DNA of 64,000 bases. Origin: VYFG01 sp965203365 (GTDB taxonomy: Bacteria > Pseudomonadota > Gammaproteobacteria > Arenicellales > Poriferihabitantaceae). Position numbers and translations under genes: made by a program. Positions 9,709 to 18,800 of this stretch are shown here, one piece after another. Within the stretch, counting starts at the first letter, position 1. Every line of letters starts with the position of its first letter. The stretch spans positions 620,001 to 684,000 of the forward strand of contig OZ241878.1 of NCBI GenBank assembly GCA_965203365.1, given 5' to 3'. The notes below the pieces were generated by a model that worked only from the letters and a program-made list of their open reading frames with translations, did not search any database and was not told where the DNA came from.

Positions 9709-10341
9709 ATGGTGGACTCACCGGCAACAGACCTGTCAAAACACTTGGGCAGCATGACGTTTGGGACCATCCTGGCCGATCCACCGTGGCGTTTCGCTAA
9801 CCGTTCGGGCAAGGTCGCCCCGGAACATCATCGACTGTCCCGGTATGGCACGCTGTCTTTCGACGAAATTGCGAGCCTGCCGGTCGCTGATCATGTGGCT
9901 GAAAGGGCACATTGTTATCTGTGGGTTCCCAATGCCATCTTGCCATGGGGCTTGCATGTACTCAATGCTTGGGGGTTCGAGTACAAAACCAACCTTATCT
10001 GGCACAAAATTCGCAAGGATGGTGGATCAGATGGACGAGGAGTTGGGTTCTATTTTCGCAATGTCACCGAAATCATCCTTTTCGGAGTGCGTGGAAAGAA
10101 TGTTCGCACACTCAGTCCCGGACGCAGACAGGTCAATGTCATTGCCAGCCGAAAACGGGAGCACTCTCGAAAACCCGATGAGTTATATCAAATTATCGAG
10201 GATTGTAGTTGGGGTCCTTATCTGGAATTGTTTGGTCGAGGCACTCGTAACGAATGGACGGTATGGGGTAATCAAGCGAATTTGAATTATCAACCAGACT
10301 GGGCGACATACGCCTACAACTCTGCGGTTGTCACCAATTGA
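9709..10341 (+). CDS. MT-A70 family adenine-N6 methyltransferase
   Basis: A 210-residue SAM-dependent methyltransferase with the catalytic DPPW motif in TILADPPWRF (residues 20-29), plus YLWVPNAILPWGL and the C-terminal YLELFGRGTRNEWTVWGNQ typical of MT-A70 proteins. Bacterial members methylate adenine in DNA and are usually phage- or mobile-element-derived or orphan enzymes. No restriction partner is next to it. GAGGT lies 11 nt before the ATG. It sits alone between core genes with longer intergenic spaces on both sides, which fits acquisition. Confidence 0.88.
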   Translation: MVDSPATDLSKHLGSMTFGTILADPPWRFANRSGKVAPEHHRLSRYGTLSFDEIASLPVADHVAERAHCYLWVPNAILPWGLHVLNAWGFEYKTNLIWHKIRKDGGSDGRGVGFYFRNVTEIILFGVRGKNVRTLSPGRRQVNVIASRKREHSRKPDELYQIIEDCSWGPYLELFGRGTRNEWTVWGNQANLNYQPDWATYAYNSAVVTN

Positions 10342-10471
10342 ATCTATCGAATTTGATAGGGGCTGGCTTCGATAGACTGCCGGAGTCATGCGTTCAGGCC
10401 GCCCATTCCCATCGCGTCCCGGGTGAGACCATTGGCGGGAATTGCTGTATGTGGTCTGACGGACATCGGAT

Positions 10472-10510
10472 TGCCTACCCGACAGATTGCCCGGCATAAC
10501 GGGGTAGGCA
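10472..10510. other. Perfect 9-bp inverted repeat with 21-nt loop
   Basis: TGCCTACCC at 10472-10480 pairs exactly with GGGTAGGCA at 10502-10510. It lies in the 590-nt gap before glnA, where no convincing gene is visible. It has no U-tract and so is not an obvious terminator. It could be an RNA hairpin, a mobile-element end or a protein site. The stretch 10342-10470 before it holds only a weak CTATC/GATAG hairpin after the MT-A70 gene. Confidence 0.4.
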
Positions 10511-10715
10511 TATCACAGCCCGCAGTGTGGGGACTTTCTTCCCGTAGCGAGCAAAGACCGTGGTCATGCCCTGACCGATATCTTTTGAACGACTGGTCAC
10601 GATGACGCTTCCGTCAGCAAGGGATGTGAATATGTGAGCCCCCTGATGAGTTTAGTGCAGGTTGTGTGAATGTGCCCCGTAGGATGTATTGACCTATGCC
10701 CTGTTCGATCAAATT

Positions 10716-10732
10716 AGCACCAAAACAGTGCA
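10716..10732. promoter_or_regulatory. NtrC-binding site upstream of glnA
   Basis: The 17-mer AGCACCAAAACAGTGCA closely matches the enterobacterial NtrC consensus TGCACYANNNTGGTGCA in both half-sites. It lies about 95 bp upstream of the sigma-54 promoter, a normal enhancer distance. A second, weaker palindrome (CACC-ATTT-GGTG, 10750-10760) follows. Confidence 0.75.
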
Positions 10733-10747
10733 GCTTTTATTGTATGA

Positions 10748-10763
10748 TGCACCATTTGGTGGC
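10748..10763. promoter_or_regulatory. Second, weaker NtrC-like site
   Basis: TGCACCATTTGGTGGC has both half-sites but a spacer one base shorter than consensus. Its phasing with the first site, 32 bp apart (three helical turns), supports cooperative NtrC binding. Confidence 0.45.
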
Positions 10764-10826
10764 GCTTGGGTGTCAACAGTCAGGATATGTCGCTATAGCT
10801 GCTTGAAAAGTCGGAAAATAATGATC

Positions 10827-10842
10827 TGGCATGAGATTTGCT
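10827..10842 (+). promoter_or_regulatory. Sigma-54 promoter of glnA
   Basis: TGGCAT-N5-TTGCT matches the -24/-12 consensus TGGCAC-N5-TTGC with invariant GG at 10828-10829 and GC at 10840-10841. The start of transcription would be near 10853, leaving a leader of about 80 nt before glnA. Confidence 0.85.
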
Positions 10843-10931
10843 TGGTTTAAATGTCAAGCCGGAATTTCTGGTCTGCACTGTCGTTTGGTTTATTTGTCCA
10901 ATCCTATAACCTTAAGAAGAGGGTTTTCAGA

Positions 10932-12338
10932 ATGTCTTCAGAAGTGATGAAATTATTGCAGGAGAGTGAAGCTAGGTTTGTTGATCTTCGCTTTACTGAT
11001 ACCAAGGGAAAAGAGCAACATGTCACCATACCGGCGTCGGTAGTGGACGAGGACCTGTTCGAGGACGGCAAGATGTTTGATGGTTCGTCTATCGCTGGGT
11101 GGAAAGGCATCAACGAATCCGACATGATCCTGATGCCGGATACTGAAACGGCTATTGTGGATCCGTTCTCTGAAATCTGCACTGTGAATATCCGCTGTGA
11201 TGTCATTGATCCGTCTGATATGCAGGGCTATGATCGGGACCCGCGATCCATTGCCAAGCGCGCCGAAAACTATCTGGCGTCGACGGGCGTCGGTGACACT
11301 GCCTATTTCGGCCCGGAAAATGAATTCTTTCTGTTCGATTCGGTGCATTGGGGCACTGAAATGGGCAACACGTTCTATGAAATTGATTCGAGCGAGGCGG
11401 CATGGAATTCCGCCAAGGAATATGAAGAAGGGAACACCGGGCACCGACCGGGCATCAAGGGAGGATACTTTCCGGTCTCTCCGGTGGACAGCCAGGGCGA
11501 TGTACGATCGCAGATGTGCCTGACTATGGCCCAGATGGGACTCAACGTGGAAGTCCATCACCATGAAGTGGGCACGGCCGGTCAAGGTGAGATCGGGGCT
11601 CGTTTCAATACGCTGGTGAAAAAGGCGGATGAAGTGCAGGTGTATAAGTATGTGGTGCATAATGTGGCTCACCAAAATGGACTGACGGCCACCTTCATGC
11701 CCAAGCCCATTGTCGGTGACAACGGCAGTGGTATGCATGTCCACCAATCCATCGCCCGAAATGGTGAAAACCTGTTTGTGGGAGATCTTTATGGGGGGCT
11801 CAGTGAAATCGCCTTGTACTACATCGGCGGAATTTTCAAGCATGCGCGGGCCCTGAATGCATTTACCAACGCCAGTACCAACAGCTATAAGCGGTTGGTG
11901 CCGGGGTTTGAAGCCCCGGTGCTTCTGGCGTACTCGGCTCGCAACCGCTCCGCTTCCTGTCGCATCCCTTACGTCTCGAACCCCAAAGGGCGCAGAATTG
12001 AGATCCGGTTCCCGGATTCTACCGCCAACCCCTATCTGGCCTTTGCTGCGATGCTGATGGCGGGCCTTGACGGCATTTTGAACAAATACCATCCCGGCGA
12101 CCCCGGCGACAAAGATCTCTATGACTTGGCCCCGGAAGAGGAGAAGGGTATTCCGACTGTTGCTCACAGCCTGGATGTGGCCTTGGAGGCCCTGGATCAG
12201 GACCGGAGCTTCCTGATGGCGGGCGATGTCTTCAGCAATGACTTCCTCGACTCCTACATTGAGCTCAAGATGGAAGAAGTCACCCGTCTGCGGATGGCGA
12301 CCCACCCAGTTGAATTCGACATGTACTACAGCGTCTGA
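10932..12338 (+). CDS. glnA: Glutamine synthetase, type I
   Basis: ATP-dependent amidation of glutamate; cytoplasmic dodecamer. The ATG at 10932 has AGAGGG 8 nt upstream and yields 468 residues, the normal GSI length; an in-frame ATG at 10851 would start inside the promoter region. Motifs seen are the FDGSSIAGW latch, NGLTATFMPKP and the adenylylation loop with Y397 in KDLYDLAPEEE, so activity is probably controlled by GlnE adenylylation. Transcription is driven by the sigma-54/NtrC promoter described above and ends at a strong hairpin before ntrB. Confidence 0.97.
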   Translation: MSSEVMKLLQESEARFVDLRFTDTKGKEQHVTIPASVVDEDLFEDGKMFDGSSIAGWKGINESDMILMPDTETAIVDPFSEICTVNIRCDVIDPSDMQGYDRDPRSIAKRAENYLASTGVGDTAYFGPENEFFLFDSVHWGTEMGNTFYEIDSSEAAWNSAKEYEEGNTGHRPGIKGGYFPVSPVDSQGDVRSQMCLTMAQMGLNVEVHHHEVGTAGQGEIGARFNTLVKKADEVQVYKYVVHNVAHQNGLTATFMPKPIVGDNGSGMHVHQSIARNGENLFVGDLYGGLSEIALYYIGGIFKHARALNAFTNASTNSYKRLVPGFEAPVLLAYSARNRSASCRIPYVSNPKGRRIEIRFPDSTANPYLAFAAMLMAGLDGILNKYHPGDPGDKDLYDLAPEEEKGIPTVAHSLDVALEALDQDRSFLMAGDVFSNDFLDSYIELKMEEVTRLRMATHPVEFDMYYSV

Positions 12339-12348
12339 TCGATACTCC

Positions 12349-12384
12349 AAGCGTCCTCGTTTGATCAACGGGGACGCTTTTGTT
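12349..12384 (+). terminator. Intrinsic terminator between glnA and ntrB
   Basis: AAGCGTCC (12349-12356) pairs with GGACGCTT, extended inward by a T-G wobble and CGTT/AACG to a 13-bp stem with a 5-nt loop (TGATC), followed by TTTTGTT. It would limit readthrough from the strong glnA promoter into ntrBC. Confidence 0.85.
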
Positions 12385-12420
12385 GCATACCATCACTGGC
12401 ACGGGTTCGCCTCCAATGCC

Positions 12421-13485
12421 ATGCCTCCAGATGCGCTCCGGATTCTTCAGCAGCAATCGACGAGCCTTGTCGTGCTCGATGAAAAGCTCGTGGTAGTGTT
12501 TTTAAACGAATCGGCAGAATCCTTGTTGAATACCAGCCTCAGGCGGGCTGACGGGAAGCTTCTGGCAGGGCTCATCCGGGATGGGGAGACCCTGCTGGGT
12601 GCCTGTCAGCGGGTCATCCTTGGCGGTGGACAAGTTCGGTTACGCAATCATGAAGTAGTACTTTTTCCCTCCTTGTCAAAAAAGAGAATGGATTGCACCA
12701 TCAATTGGATCCATTGCCAATCCGGCGGAAGACTGCTGCTTGAGATGCAACAAATTCAGCCGATTGGTCCACATGTTCTAGATGAGGAATTGTTGCATCG
12801 TCAACAGTCCAATCAGGCCGTCATTCGTGGGATGGCCCATGAGATTCGCAACCCGTTGGGAGGCATCCGAGGGGCTGCACAACTGCTTGCCGATGAGGCG
12901 GGGAGCGAGGCGTTTGCGGATTACACGGCGATCATCCTGCAGGAAACGGACCGTCTCGCCAAGCTGGTGGACCGGATGCAGGCCCGTACCCGAGCCAACT
13001 TGGACGAGCCGGTCAATATCCATCGAGTGGTTGAGCATGTCCGCAAACTGCTGGAAGCGGAAGAGGGTGGATCGGTACAGTTTCTACAAAACTATGATCC
13101 AAGCCTTCCACGGGTTCGGGGCAATCGTGATCTTCTGGTTCAGGCGCTGCTCAATGTCATGCGAAATGCGGTTGAGGCGCTGACGGAACAGACCGGGGAA
13201 AAATGCATTGTGGTCCATACCCGAATCGACCACTTGGCCTTCCTGGACGGTTCGAGACAAGTGGTCCGGGTCGACGTGGAAGACAACGGTCCGGGAATTG
13301 CTTCTGGCATGGAAACCCGGATTTTTGATCCGATGGTCACAGACAAGACCAATGGAACCGGAATGGGTCTGGCGATCACGGCTGAAATCATCACACAACA
13401 TGGGGGAGGCATTGATTGTGTCAGCAAGCCCGGGAAGACGGTGTTCAGAGTGTATCTACCCACCATTCGGGAATGGCATCACTGA
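12421..13485 (+). CDS. ntrB: Nitrogen regulation sensor kinase/phosphatase NtrB (GlnL)
   Basis: Cytoplasmic histidine kinase that phosphorylates NtrC under nitrogen limitation, with PII as its usual controller. It is 354 residues: an N-terminal PAS-like sensor, phospho-acceptor H140 in GMAHEIRNPLGG, and ATPase motifs DNGPGIA and GTGMGLAI. The ATG at 12421 fits the family length; the open frame continues upstream through the glnA terminator and cannot be coding there. No strong ribosome site is visible. Stop and the ntrC start overlap as TGATG. Confidence 0.94.
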   Translation: MPPDALRILQQQSTSLVVLDEKLVVVFLNESAESLLNTSLRRADGKLLAGLIRDGETLLGACQRVILGGGQVRLRNHEVVLFPSLSKKRMDCTINWIHCQSGGRLLLEMQQIQPIGPHVLDEELLHRQQSNQAVIRGMAHEIRNPLGGIRGAAQLLADEAGSEAFADYTAIILQETDRLAKLVDRMQARTRANLDEPVNIHRVVEHVRKLLEAEEGGSVQFLQNYDPSLPRVRGNRDLLVQALLNVMRNAVEALTEQTGEKCIVVHTRIDHLAFLDGSRQVVRVDVEDNGPGIASGMETRIFDPMVTDKTNGTGMGLAITAEIITQHGGGIDCVSKPGKTVFRVYLPTIREWHH

Positions 13486-14879
13486 TGCAAAACGGACGAT
13501 CCAGCGTCTGGGTAGTGGATGATGATGTGTCCATTTCCTGGGTTCTGGAGAAGGCGCTTGGGAAGGCAGGATACATGGTGAGACGGTTCTCCAGTGCCGA
13601 ATCCATGCTGTCCGCATTGGACCGACATCCCGGACAGCCGCCTGATGTGGTGCTCTCGGACATTCGTATCGATGGGATGAGTGGTTTCGAACTGATGGAG
13701 GTGCTACGGGATAAGGCCAGAATTCCGATCATCATCATGACCGCCTATGGCGATCTGGACAGTGCGGTGGATGCCTATCGTCATGGGGCTTTCGAGTATC
13801 TCACCAAGCCCTTTGACATCCAGGAAATGTTGTCTTTAGTGGAAAGGGCTTGTCAGCAGGACATCATCACCGGCGCGGTTTCCAAGGAAGTCCCGCGTGA
13901 CCATGCGATGCTGGGCGACAGCGCGAAGATGCAGGAAGTCTTCCGGATGATCGGCCGATTGTCTTCGTCGGACGTCAATGTCTTGATTCGGGGTGAATCC
14001 GGTACCGGTAAGGAATTGGTGGCTCATGCCATTCACCGCAATAGCCCCCGGTTTGATCAGTCGATGATTGCGATCAATACGGCAGCGATTCCAGGCGAGC
14101 TGTTGGAGTCTGAGCTCTTCGGTCATGAAAAGGGGGCTTTTACCGGTGCCCACCACCGTCATATCGGCCGCTTTGAGCAGGCGCACGGTGGCACGCTATT
14201 TTTGGATGAGATTGGGGATATGCCTGCTGGCCTGCAAACCCGGCTGTTGCGGGTGCTATCCGAAGGTCGATTCTATCGAGTAGGTGGCCGGGATGAAGTG
14301 CAGGTCGATGTCCGGGTCATGGCGGCCACGAATCAGGATCTTGAGCTACTGGTATCAAATGGAGTGTTCCGAAATGACCTGTTCCATCGTCTCAACGTCG
14401 TCACGGTATACACTCCCGCACTTCGCGACCGACCCGAAGACATTCCCCAGATGGTCGGGCATTTCCTGCAGCAGACAGCAAGGAAGTCCGGTCTGGAAGT
14501 CAAGCAATGTGCATCCGAGGTTTTGGCGGTGTTGCAATCGCATTCCTGGCCGGGCAATGTTCGAGAACTGGAAAATGTAGTTCGTCGTCTGGCGATTCTC
14601 GCTCCCAGTCAAGTCATTCAAATGGAGGACCTGCCGGCGGAATTACAGCACCGACCAGTGGGTCGGGAGGAGTGGGCATGTTCCCTGTTCAAACGGGCCA
14701 CAGAACGCCTGCGCCAGGGCGACAAGCAGCTGGCCCATAGCCTGGGTGCCGAGTTCGAGACGGTCCTGATCCGTTCTGCTCTGGCCCACAGCCAAGGACA
14801 CCGGCAAAGGGCGGCTGAATTGCTGGGCTGGGGTCGTAATACTCTGACCCGTAAAATTCGGGCGCTCCATCTGGAATAA
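13485..14879 (+). CDS. ntrC: Nitrogen regulation response regulator NtrC (GlnG)
   Basis: Sigma-54 enhancer-binding activator. Receiver domain with phospho-acceptor D59 in VVLSDIRIDG; AAA+ domain with Walker A GESGTGKE, the sigma-54-contacting GAFTGA loop and Walker B GGTLFLDEIGD; C-terminal Fis-type helix-turn-helix (RQRAAELLGWGRNTLTRKI). 464 residues. Translationally coupled to ntrB by a 1-nt overlap. It is the expected activator of the glnA promoter upstream. Confidence 0.96.
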   Translation: MQNGRSSVWVVDDDVSISWVLEKALGKAGYMVRRFSSAESMLSALDRHPGQPPDVVLSDIRIDGMSGFELMEVLRDKARIPIIIMTAYGDLDSAVDAYRHGAFEYLTKPFDIQEMLSLVERACQQDIITGAVSKEVPRDHAMLGDSAKMQEVFRMIGRLSSSDVNVLIRGESGTGKELVAHAIHRNSPRFDQSMIAINTAAIPGELLESELFGHEKGAFTGAHHRHIGRFEQAHGGTLFLDEIGDMPAGLQTRLLRVLSEGRFYRVGGRDEVQVDVRVMAATNQDLELLVSNGVFRNDLFHRLNVVTVYTPALRDRPEDIPQMVGHFLQQTARKSGLEVKQCASEVLAVLQSHSWPGNVRELENVVRRLAILAPSQVIQMEDLPAELQHRPVGREEWACSLFKRATERLRQGDKQLAHSLGAEFETVLIRSALAHSQGHRQRAAELLGWGRNTLTRKIRALHLE

Positions 14880-14892
14880 ATATATCTTTCCG

Positions 14893-14922
14893 ATGATGGG
14901 TTTTTGACTTGAAGCCCATCAT
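14893..14922. terminator. Hairpin downstream of ntrC
   Basis: ATGATGGG (14893-14900) pairs exactly with CCCATCAT (14915-14922), loop 14 nt. There is no clean U-tract after the stem, so termination is only a suggestion; position 15 nt after the ntrC stop supports it. Confidence 0.4.
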
Positions 14923-14976
14923 GGTATCCCCATTTTGAAGTACAATCTTGTAATCCTTATCTGACCAGTTAGCCCT

Positions 14977-16248
14977 ATGCCATGGAATCAACCCGGACCC
15001 GATGGGGACGAACGTGACCCTTGGGGACGTACGAACAGTGGTGGCAATGGCCGCCGCCGAGGCGGTCGAGAATCCCCCCCCGACCTAGATGAAATGCTGC
15101 GGGACGTTCGGCGTCGCGTCGATGCAATTTTTGGCGGCCGTGGTGGTGGTGGCGGCGGAAAAAAGAATCGTTCCGACGGGGGCTCGGCCATGAGTTCTAC
15201 CGTGGTCGCCATTTTAGTCCTGGTGGGGCTGGGGGCTTGGGGATTTAGCGGCTTCTATACCGTTCAGCAGGGCGAACAAGCCATTGAGCTTCGATTTGGC
15301 GCTTATTCCGAGACCAAGGGAGCGGGTCTCAGGTGGCACTGGCCCACTCCCTTTGAAAAAGCTGAAATCGTCAACACCGACAAGCTGAACACCGTTTTCG
15401 TTGGCTACCGCGAGTCCGCAAGAGGCAAGCAGTTGGTCCCGATCGAGTCCCTGATGCTGACCCAGGACGAAAACATCATTGATATTCAGTTCGCCGTGCA
15501 GTACGACATCAAGGATCCTCGTGACCTGTTGTTCAATGTGAGTGAATACAATGCTCGGGAGGTGGCCGAAAGCGTGGTTCGAGGAGCGACCGAAAGTGCG
15601 GTTCGCGAGATCGTCGGCCGCAATACGATGGACTTCGCCATTACGGAAGGTCGTGCGGAACTGGCTGCAGAAACCAAGACGCTGGTCCAGGAGATACTGG
15701 ACCGCTATGATTCCGGTATCAACATTCGGGCGGTCGAGATGCAGGACGCTCAACCCCCTGCCCAGGTAAAGGATGCCTTTGATGATGCCGTGAAAGCTCG
15801 AGAAGATGAACAGCGCCTGAAGAACCTTGCGGAAGCCTATGCCAATGATGTGATCCCGCGCGCTCGGGGGGCAGCCGCCCGAATTACTCAAGAAGCAGAA
15901 GCCTACAAGGCCACGGTGATTGCTCGGGCCGATGGTGAAGCAGCTCGTTTCAATCAGGTGCTGAACGAATATCAAAAGGCCCCAGCGGTCACCCGGGACC
16001 GTCTCTATCTGGAAACGATGGAAGGGGTTTTGTCCCGTTCCAGCAAGATTGTGATCGATCAGCAAGGAGGGGGCAACAGCCTGATGTATCTGCCTCTTGA
16101 CCAGATACTCAACCGACGGTCCTCCAATGCTACGGCCGGTAGCATCCCCGAGAACTTCACCGGGCAGAATGATGTTGACAACACATCGACTTTCAGTCAG
16201 GGGATTCGTACCACATCACGTAATAGCGAGAGGACCGGAAGGAATTAG
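14977..16248 (+). CDS. hflK: FtsH protease modulator HflK
   Basis: Membrane-anchored SPFH/prohibitin protein that with HflC forms a cage around FtsH. 423 residues: a Gly/Arg-rich cytoplasmic N-terminus (residues 1-65), one membrane helix at about 75-95 (VAILVLVGLGAWGFSGFY), an SPFH domain beginning VQQGEQAIELRFG, a charged coiled-coil, and a Gln/Asn/Thr-rich tail. It sits 4 nt before hflC. Confidence 0.95.
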   Translation: MPWNQPGPDGDERDPWGRTNSGGNGRRRGGRESPPDLDEMLRDVRRRVDAIFGGRGGGGGGKKNRSDGGSAMSSTVVAILVLVGLGAWGFSGFYTVQQGEQAIELRFGAYSETKGAGLRWHWPTPFEKAEIVNTDKLNTVFVGYRESARGKQLVPIESLMLTQDENIIDIQFAVQYDIKDPRDLLFNVSEYNAREVAESVVRGATESAVREIVGRNTMDFAITEGRAELAAETKTLVQEILDRYDSGINIRAVEMQDAQPPAQVKDAFDDAVKAREDEQRLKNLAEAYANDVIPRARGAAARITQEAEAYKATVIARADGEAARFNQVLNEYQKAPAVTRDRLYLETMEGVLSRSSKIVIDQQGGGNSLMYLPLDQILNRRSSNATAGSIPENFTGQNDVDNTSTFSQGIRTTSRNSERTGRN

Positions 16249-16251
16249 GCC

Positions 16252-17151
16252 ATGAAAACAAAAAGCACCTTGCTCTTGATCGTTGGGGCGCTGGTCATCG
16301 CCAGCCTTTTTTCGATCTTTTACTATGTGGATGAACGCGAACGGGCCATCAAGTTCAAGTTCGGTGAAATTGTGGATTCGGACATCCAGCCGGGATTGAA
16401 CTGGAAGATGCCATTCATCAACAATATCCGTTATTTTGATGCTCGGGTACAGACGATGGACTCGGCACCGGAAAGCTATCTCACTGTCGAGAAGAAAACC
16501 CTAGTGGTCGACTCCATCGTGAAATGGCGCATTGATGATGTGCATGAATACTTCACCCGACTGCAGGGTCGGATCAGCAATGCCCGTTCACGTCTGGCCC
16601 AGCGGGTCAATGACAGTCTGCGTCAGGAATTCGGCAAACGAACGTTGCAAGAAGTCATTTCCGGAGATCGTGCCGTCATCATGGAAGCAGTTCGTCAAGC
16701 GATGGTGCAAGAAGCGAAGCAATTCGGCATTGAAGTGATCGATGTCCGGCTCAAGCGCGTGGATCTGGATCCGGCGATCAGTGAGGGGGTCTATGCCCGG
16801 ATGCAGGCCGAACGCCAACGGGTGGCCAAGGAACTTCGGGCCCAGGGAGAAGAACAAGCCGAGAAGATTCGTGCCGATGCGGACCGTCAGCGGGATATAC
16901 TGTTGGCCAATGCCCGTCGGGATGCGGAACAGGTTCGAGGGGAAGGCGATGCGATTGCCACCGCCACGTATGCCAATGCGTTCAGCATGGATCGGGACTT
17001 CTATAACCTGTATCGCAGCCTGAATGCGTACGCCACGACGTTTGGTGGCAAAGACGATTTGATCGTCCTGGATCCAAGTTCCGAGTTCTTTCGATTTTTC
17101 AAGCAATCTGGCTCTGAAACGGTTCCTTCATCCACATCTGAAGAGGGCTGA
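16252..17151 (+). CDS. hflC: FtsH protease modulator HflC
   Basis: 299-residue SPFH partner of HflK. N-terminal membrane helix (residues 5-24), then VDERERAIKFKFGEI, the SPFH core and a long Ala/Glu/Arg-rich helix (QAEKIRADADRQRDILLANA). GGAAGGA precedes the ATG. Gene order hflK-hflC-DUF2065-purA is a classic gammaproteobacterial cluster. Confidence 0.95.
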   Translation: MKTKSTLLLIVGALVIASLFSIFYYVDERERAIKFKFGEIVDSDIQPGLNWKMPFINNIRYFDARVQTMDSAPESYLTVEKKTLVVDSIVKWRIDDVHEYFTRLQGRISNARSRLAQRVNDSLRQEFGKRTLQEVISGDRAVIMEAVRQAMVQEAKQFGIEVIDVRLKRVDLDPAISEGVYARMQAERQRVAKELRAQGEEQAEKIRADADRQRDILLANARRDAEQVRGEGDAIATATYANAFSMDRDFYNLYRSLNAYATTFGGKDDLIVLDPSSEFFRFFKQSGSETVPSSTSEEG

Positions 17152-17255
17152 TTCCCAAGGCCCCCCGCCACTGCGATCGACCGATTCCCATTCCTCGACG
17201 CAGTGATATGCGCATCATGCGGTATGAATCGGTCAAGCCTTGAGAGGCGATTGCC

Positions 17256-17447
17256 ATGAACTGGACGGACCTGTTGGCAGCGTTTGCCCTCTATTTGGTG
17301 CTGGAGGGTATTTTGCCCTTCCTGAGTCCGCGAGGATTTTCTCACACGATGCGCCGGCTGGCCCAGATGCCGGAAAATCGGCTGCGACGCATGGGATTTG
17401 GCAGCATGCTGGCGGGGGTGCTGCTCTTGTATTTTGTCCGTTCCTGA
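17256..17447 (+). CDS. DUF2065 (YjeT-like) small inner-membrane protein
   Basis: 63 residues with two hydrophobic helices: LLAAFALYLVLEGILPFLSP and FGSMLAGVLLLYFVRS, with a basic turn (RRLAQMPENRLRRMG) between them. This is the conserved DUF2065 gene between hflC and purA. Function unknown. Confidence 0.9.
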   Translation: MNWTDLLAAFALYLVLEGILPFLSPRGFSHTMRRLAQMPENRLRRMGFGSMLAGVLLLYFVRS

Positions 17448-17477
17448 ATCCTGTCCTGACTGTTTTCCTGGCTGATC

Positions 17478-18770
17478 ATGTCAAAGAACGTGGTTTTGCT
17501 TGGGACCCAGTGGGGGGATGAGGGCAAGGGCAAGATTGTGGACTTGTTAACCAAAAAGGCGGATGCGGTAGTCCGTTTCCAGGGAGGACATAATGCAGGC
17601 CACACGCTGGTGATCCATGGCCAAAAGACCGTGTTGCATCTGGTGCCATCCGGTGCGATGAGACATGGGGTGGAGTGTCTGATCGGCAATGGTGTGGTGG
17701 TGAATGTGGAGCAATTGCTCCGTGAATTGGATCAACTGGAGGCGGTTGGTGTTTCCATCAGGGATCGGTTGATGGTCAGTCCGGCGTGTCCGATCATTCT
17801 CTCGCATCATATTGCCCTGGATCTGGCCCGGGAATCAGCCCGCGGCCACCAGGCCATTGGCACGACGGGTCGGGGGATTGGACCATGTTATGAGGACAAG
17901 GTGGCCCGACGGGGTCTTAGACTGGCCGACCTTCTGCAACCGGCCCTCTTTTCCGACAAGCTGCAGGCGGTCATGGAGTACCATAATTTCATTCTGGAAC
18001 GATATTTTCAGGTGGACAAGGTGGACTTTGCACAGACTCTGGATCAGGCCATGGCACAGGCCGACCGGATATCGAATCTGCTCGGAGATGTCTCTGCCCG
18101 TCTGTGCGATCTGCGCCGAGAAGATAAATCCGTCCTGTTCGAAGGGGCTCAGGGCATGCTGCTGGACATTGATCATGGTACCTACCCTTATGTGACGTCC
18201 TCAAATACGACCGCCGCGGCCGCGGCAGTGGGCAGTGGTATCGGACCACTGGAATTGGACCATGTGCTGGGTATCGTCAAAGCCTATACGACACGGGTCG
18301 GTTCCGGGCCGTTTCCCACGGAACTGTTTGACCAGATCGGCCAGCATCTGGGGACACGGGGTCATGAATTCGGTGCGACCACCGGACGTCCCCGTCGATG
18401 TGGCTGGCTGGACATTGTCGCTCTGCGCAGGACCGCTCAGGTTTGTGGATTGAGTGCTCTTTGTGTGACCAAGCTGGATGTCATGGATGGGCTGGAAAAA
18501 GTCCGGGTCTGTACTCGCTATGCCCTGGACGGGCAGGAGGTCGACCTGCCGCCTTATGGCGCCGAAGCCATGTCCCGATGCCGTCCCGTCTACGAAGAGT
18601 GGCCTGGTTGGACGCAAAGTACCGCTGGCGTGCGGGAGTACAGCGAGCTTCCGGCCAATGCCAAAGCCTATCTGGAACGGATGGCGGTCCTGAGTGGACT
18701 TCCCATTGATATCGTGTCAACGGGAGCAGAACGTGACGACACCATCATCATACGAAACCCGTTCAGTTGA
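17478..18770 (+). CDS. purA: Adenylosuccinate synthetase
   Basis: GTP-dependent ligation of IMP and aspartate, the first committed step to AMP. 430 residues with the N-terminal GTQWGDEGKGK P-loop, GGHNAGHT, the IMP-contacting QAIGTTGRGIGP and TTGRPRRCGWLD. No obvious ribosome site before the ATG. Together with guaB-guaA in this window, both branches from IMP are represented. Confidence 0.97.
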   Translation: MSKNVVLLGTQWGDEGKGKIVDLLTKKADAVVRFQGGHNAGHTLVIHGQKTVLHLVPSGAMRHGVECLIGNGVVVNVEQLLRELDQLEAVGVSIRDRLMVSPACPIILSHHIALDLARESARGHQAIGTTGRGIGPCYEDKVARRGLRLADLLQPALFSDKLQAVMEYHNFILERYFQVDKVDFAQTLDQAMAQADRISNLLGDVSARLCDLRREDKSVLFEGAQGMLLDIDHGTYPYVTSSNTTAAAAAVGSGIGPLELDHVLGIVKAYTTRVGSGPFPTELFDQIGQHLGTRGHEFGATTGRPRRCGWLDIVALRRTAQVCGLSALCVTKLDVMDGLEKVRVCTRYALDGQEVDLPPYGAEAMSRCRPVYEEWPGWTQSTAGVREYSELPANAKAYLERMAVLSGLPIDIVSTGAERDDTIIIRNPFS

Positions 18771-18800
18771 CGGGTCAATGCAACCGAGTCGATTCTGATT

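Noticed and set aside
10423..10605. 60-codon frame with an HTH-like stretch (LPTRQIARHNGV) upstream of glnA
   Set aside because: It runs through the hairpin at 10,472-10,510 and shows no longer similarity to transposases or regulators; chance is likely.
10953..12368. 471-codon reverse frame opposite glnA
   Set aside because: It is an antisense shadow of a highly conserved gene. No protein family matches, and it begins in the terminator.
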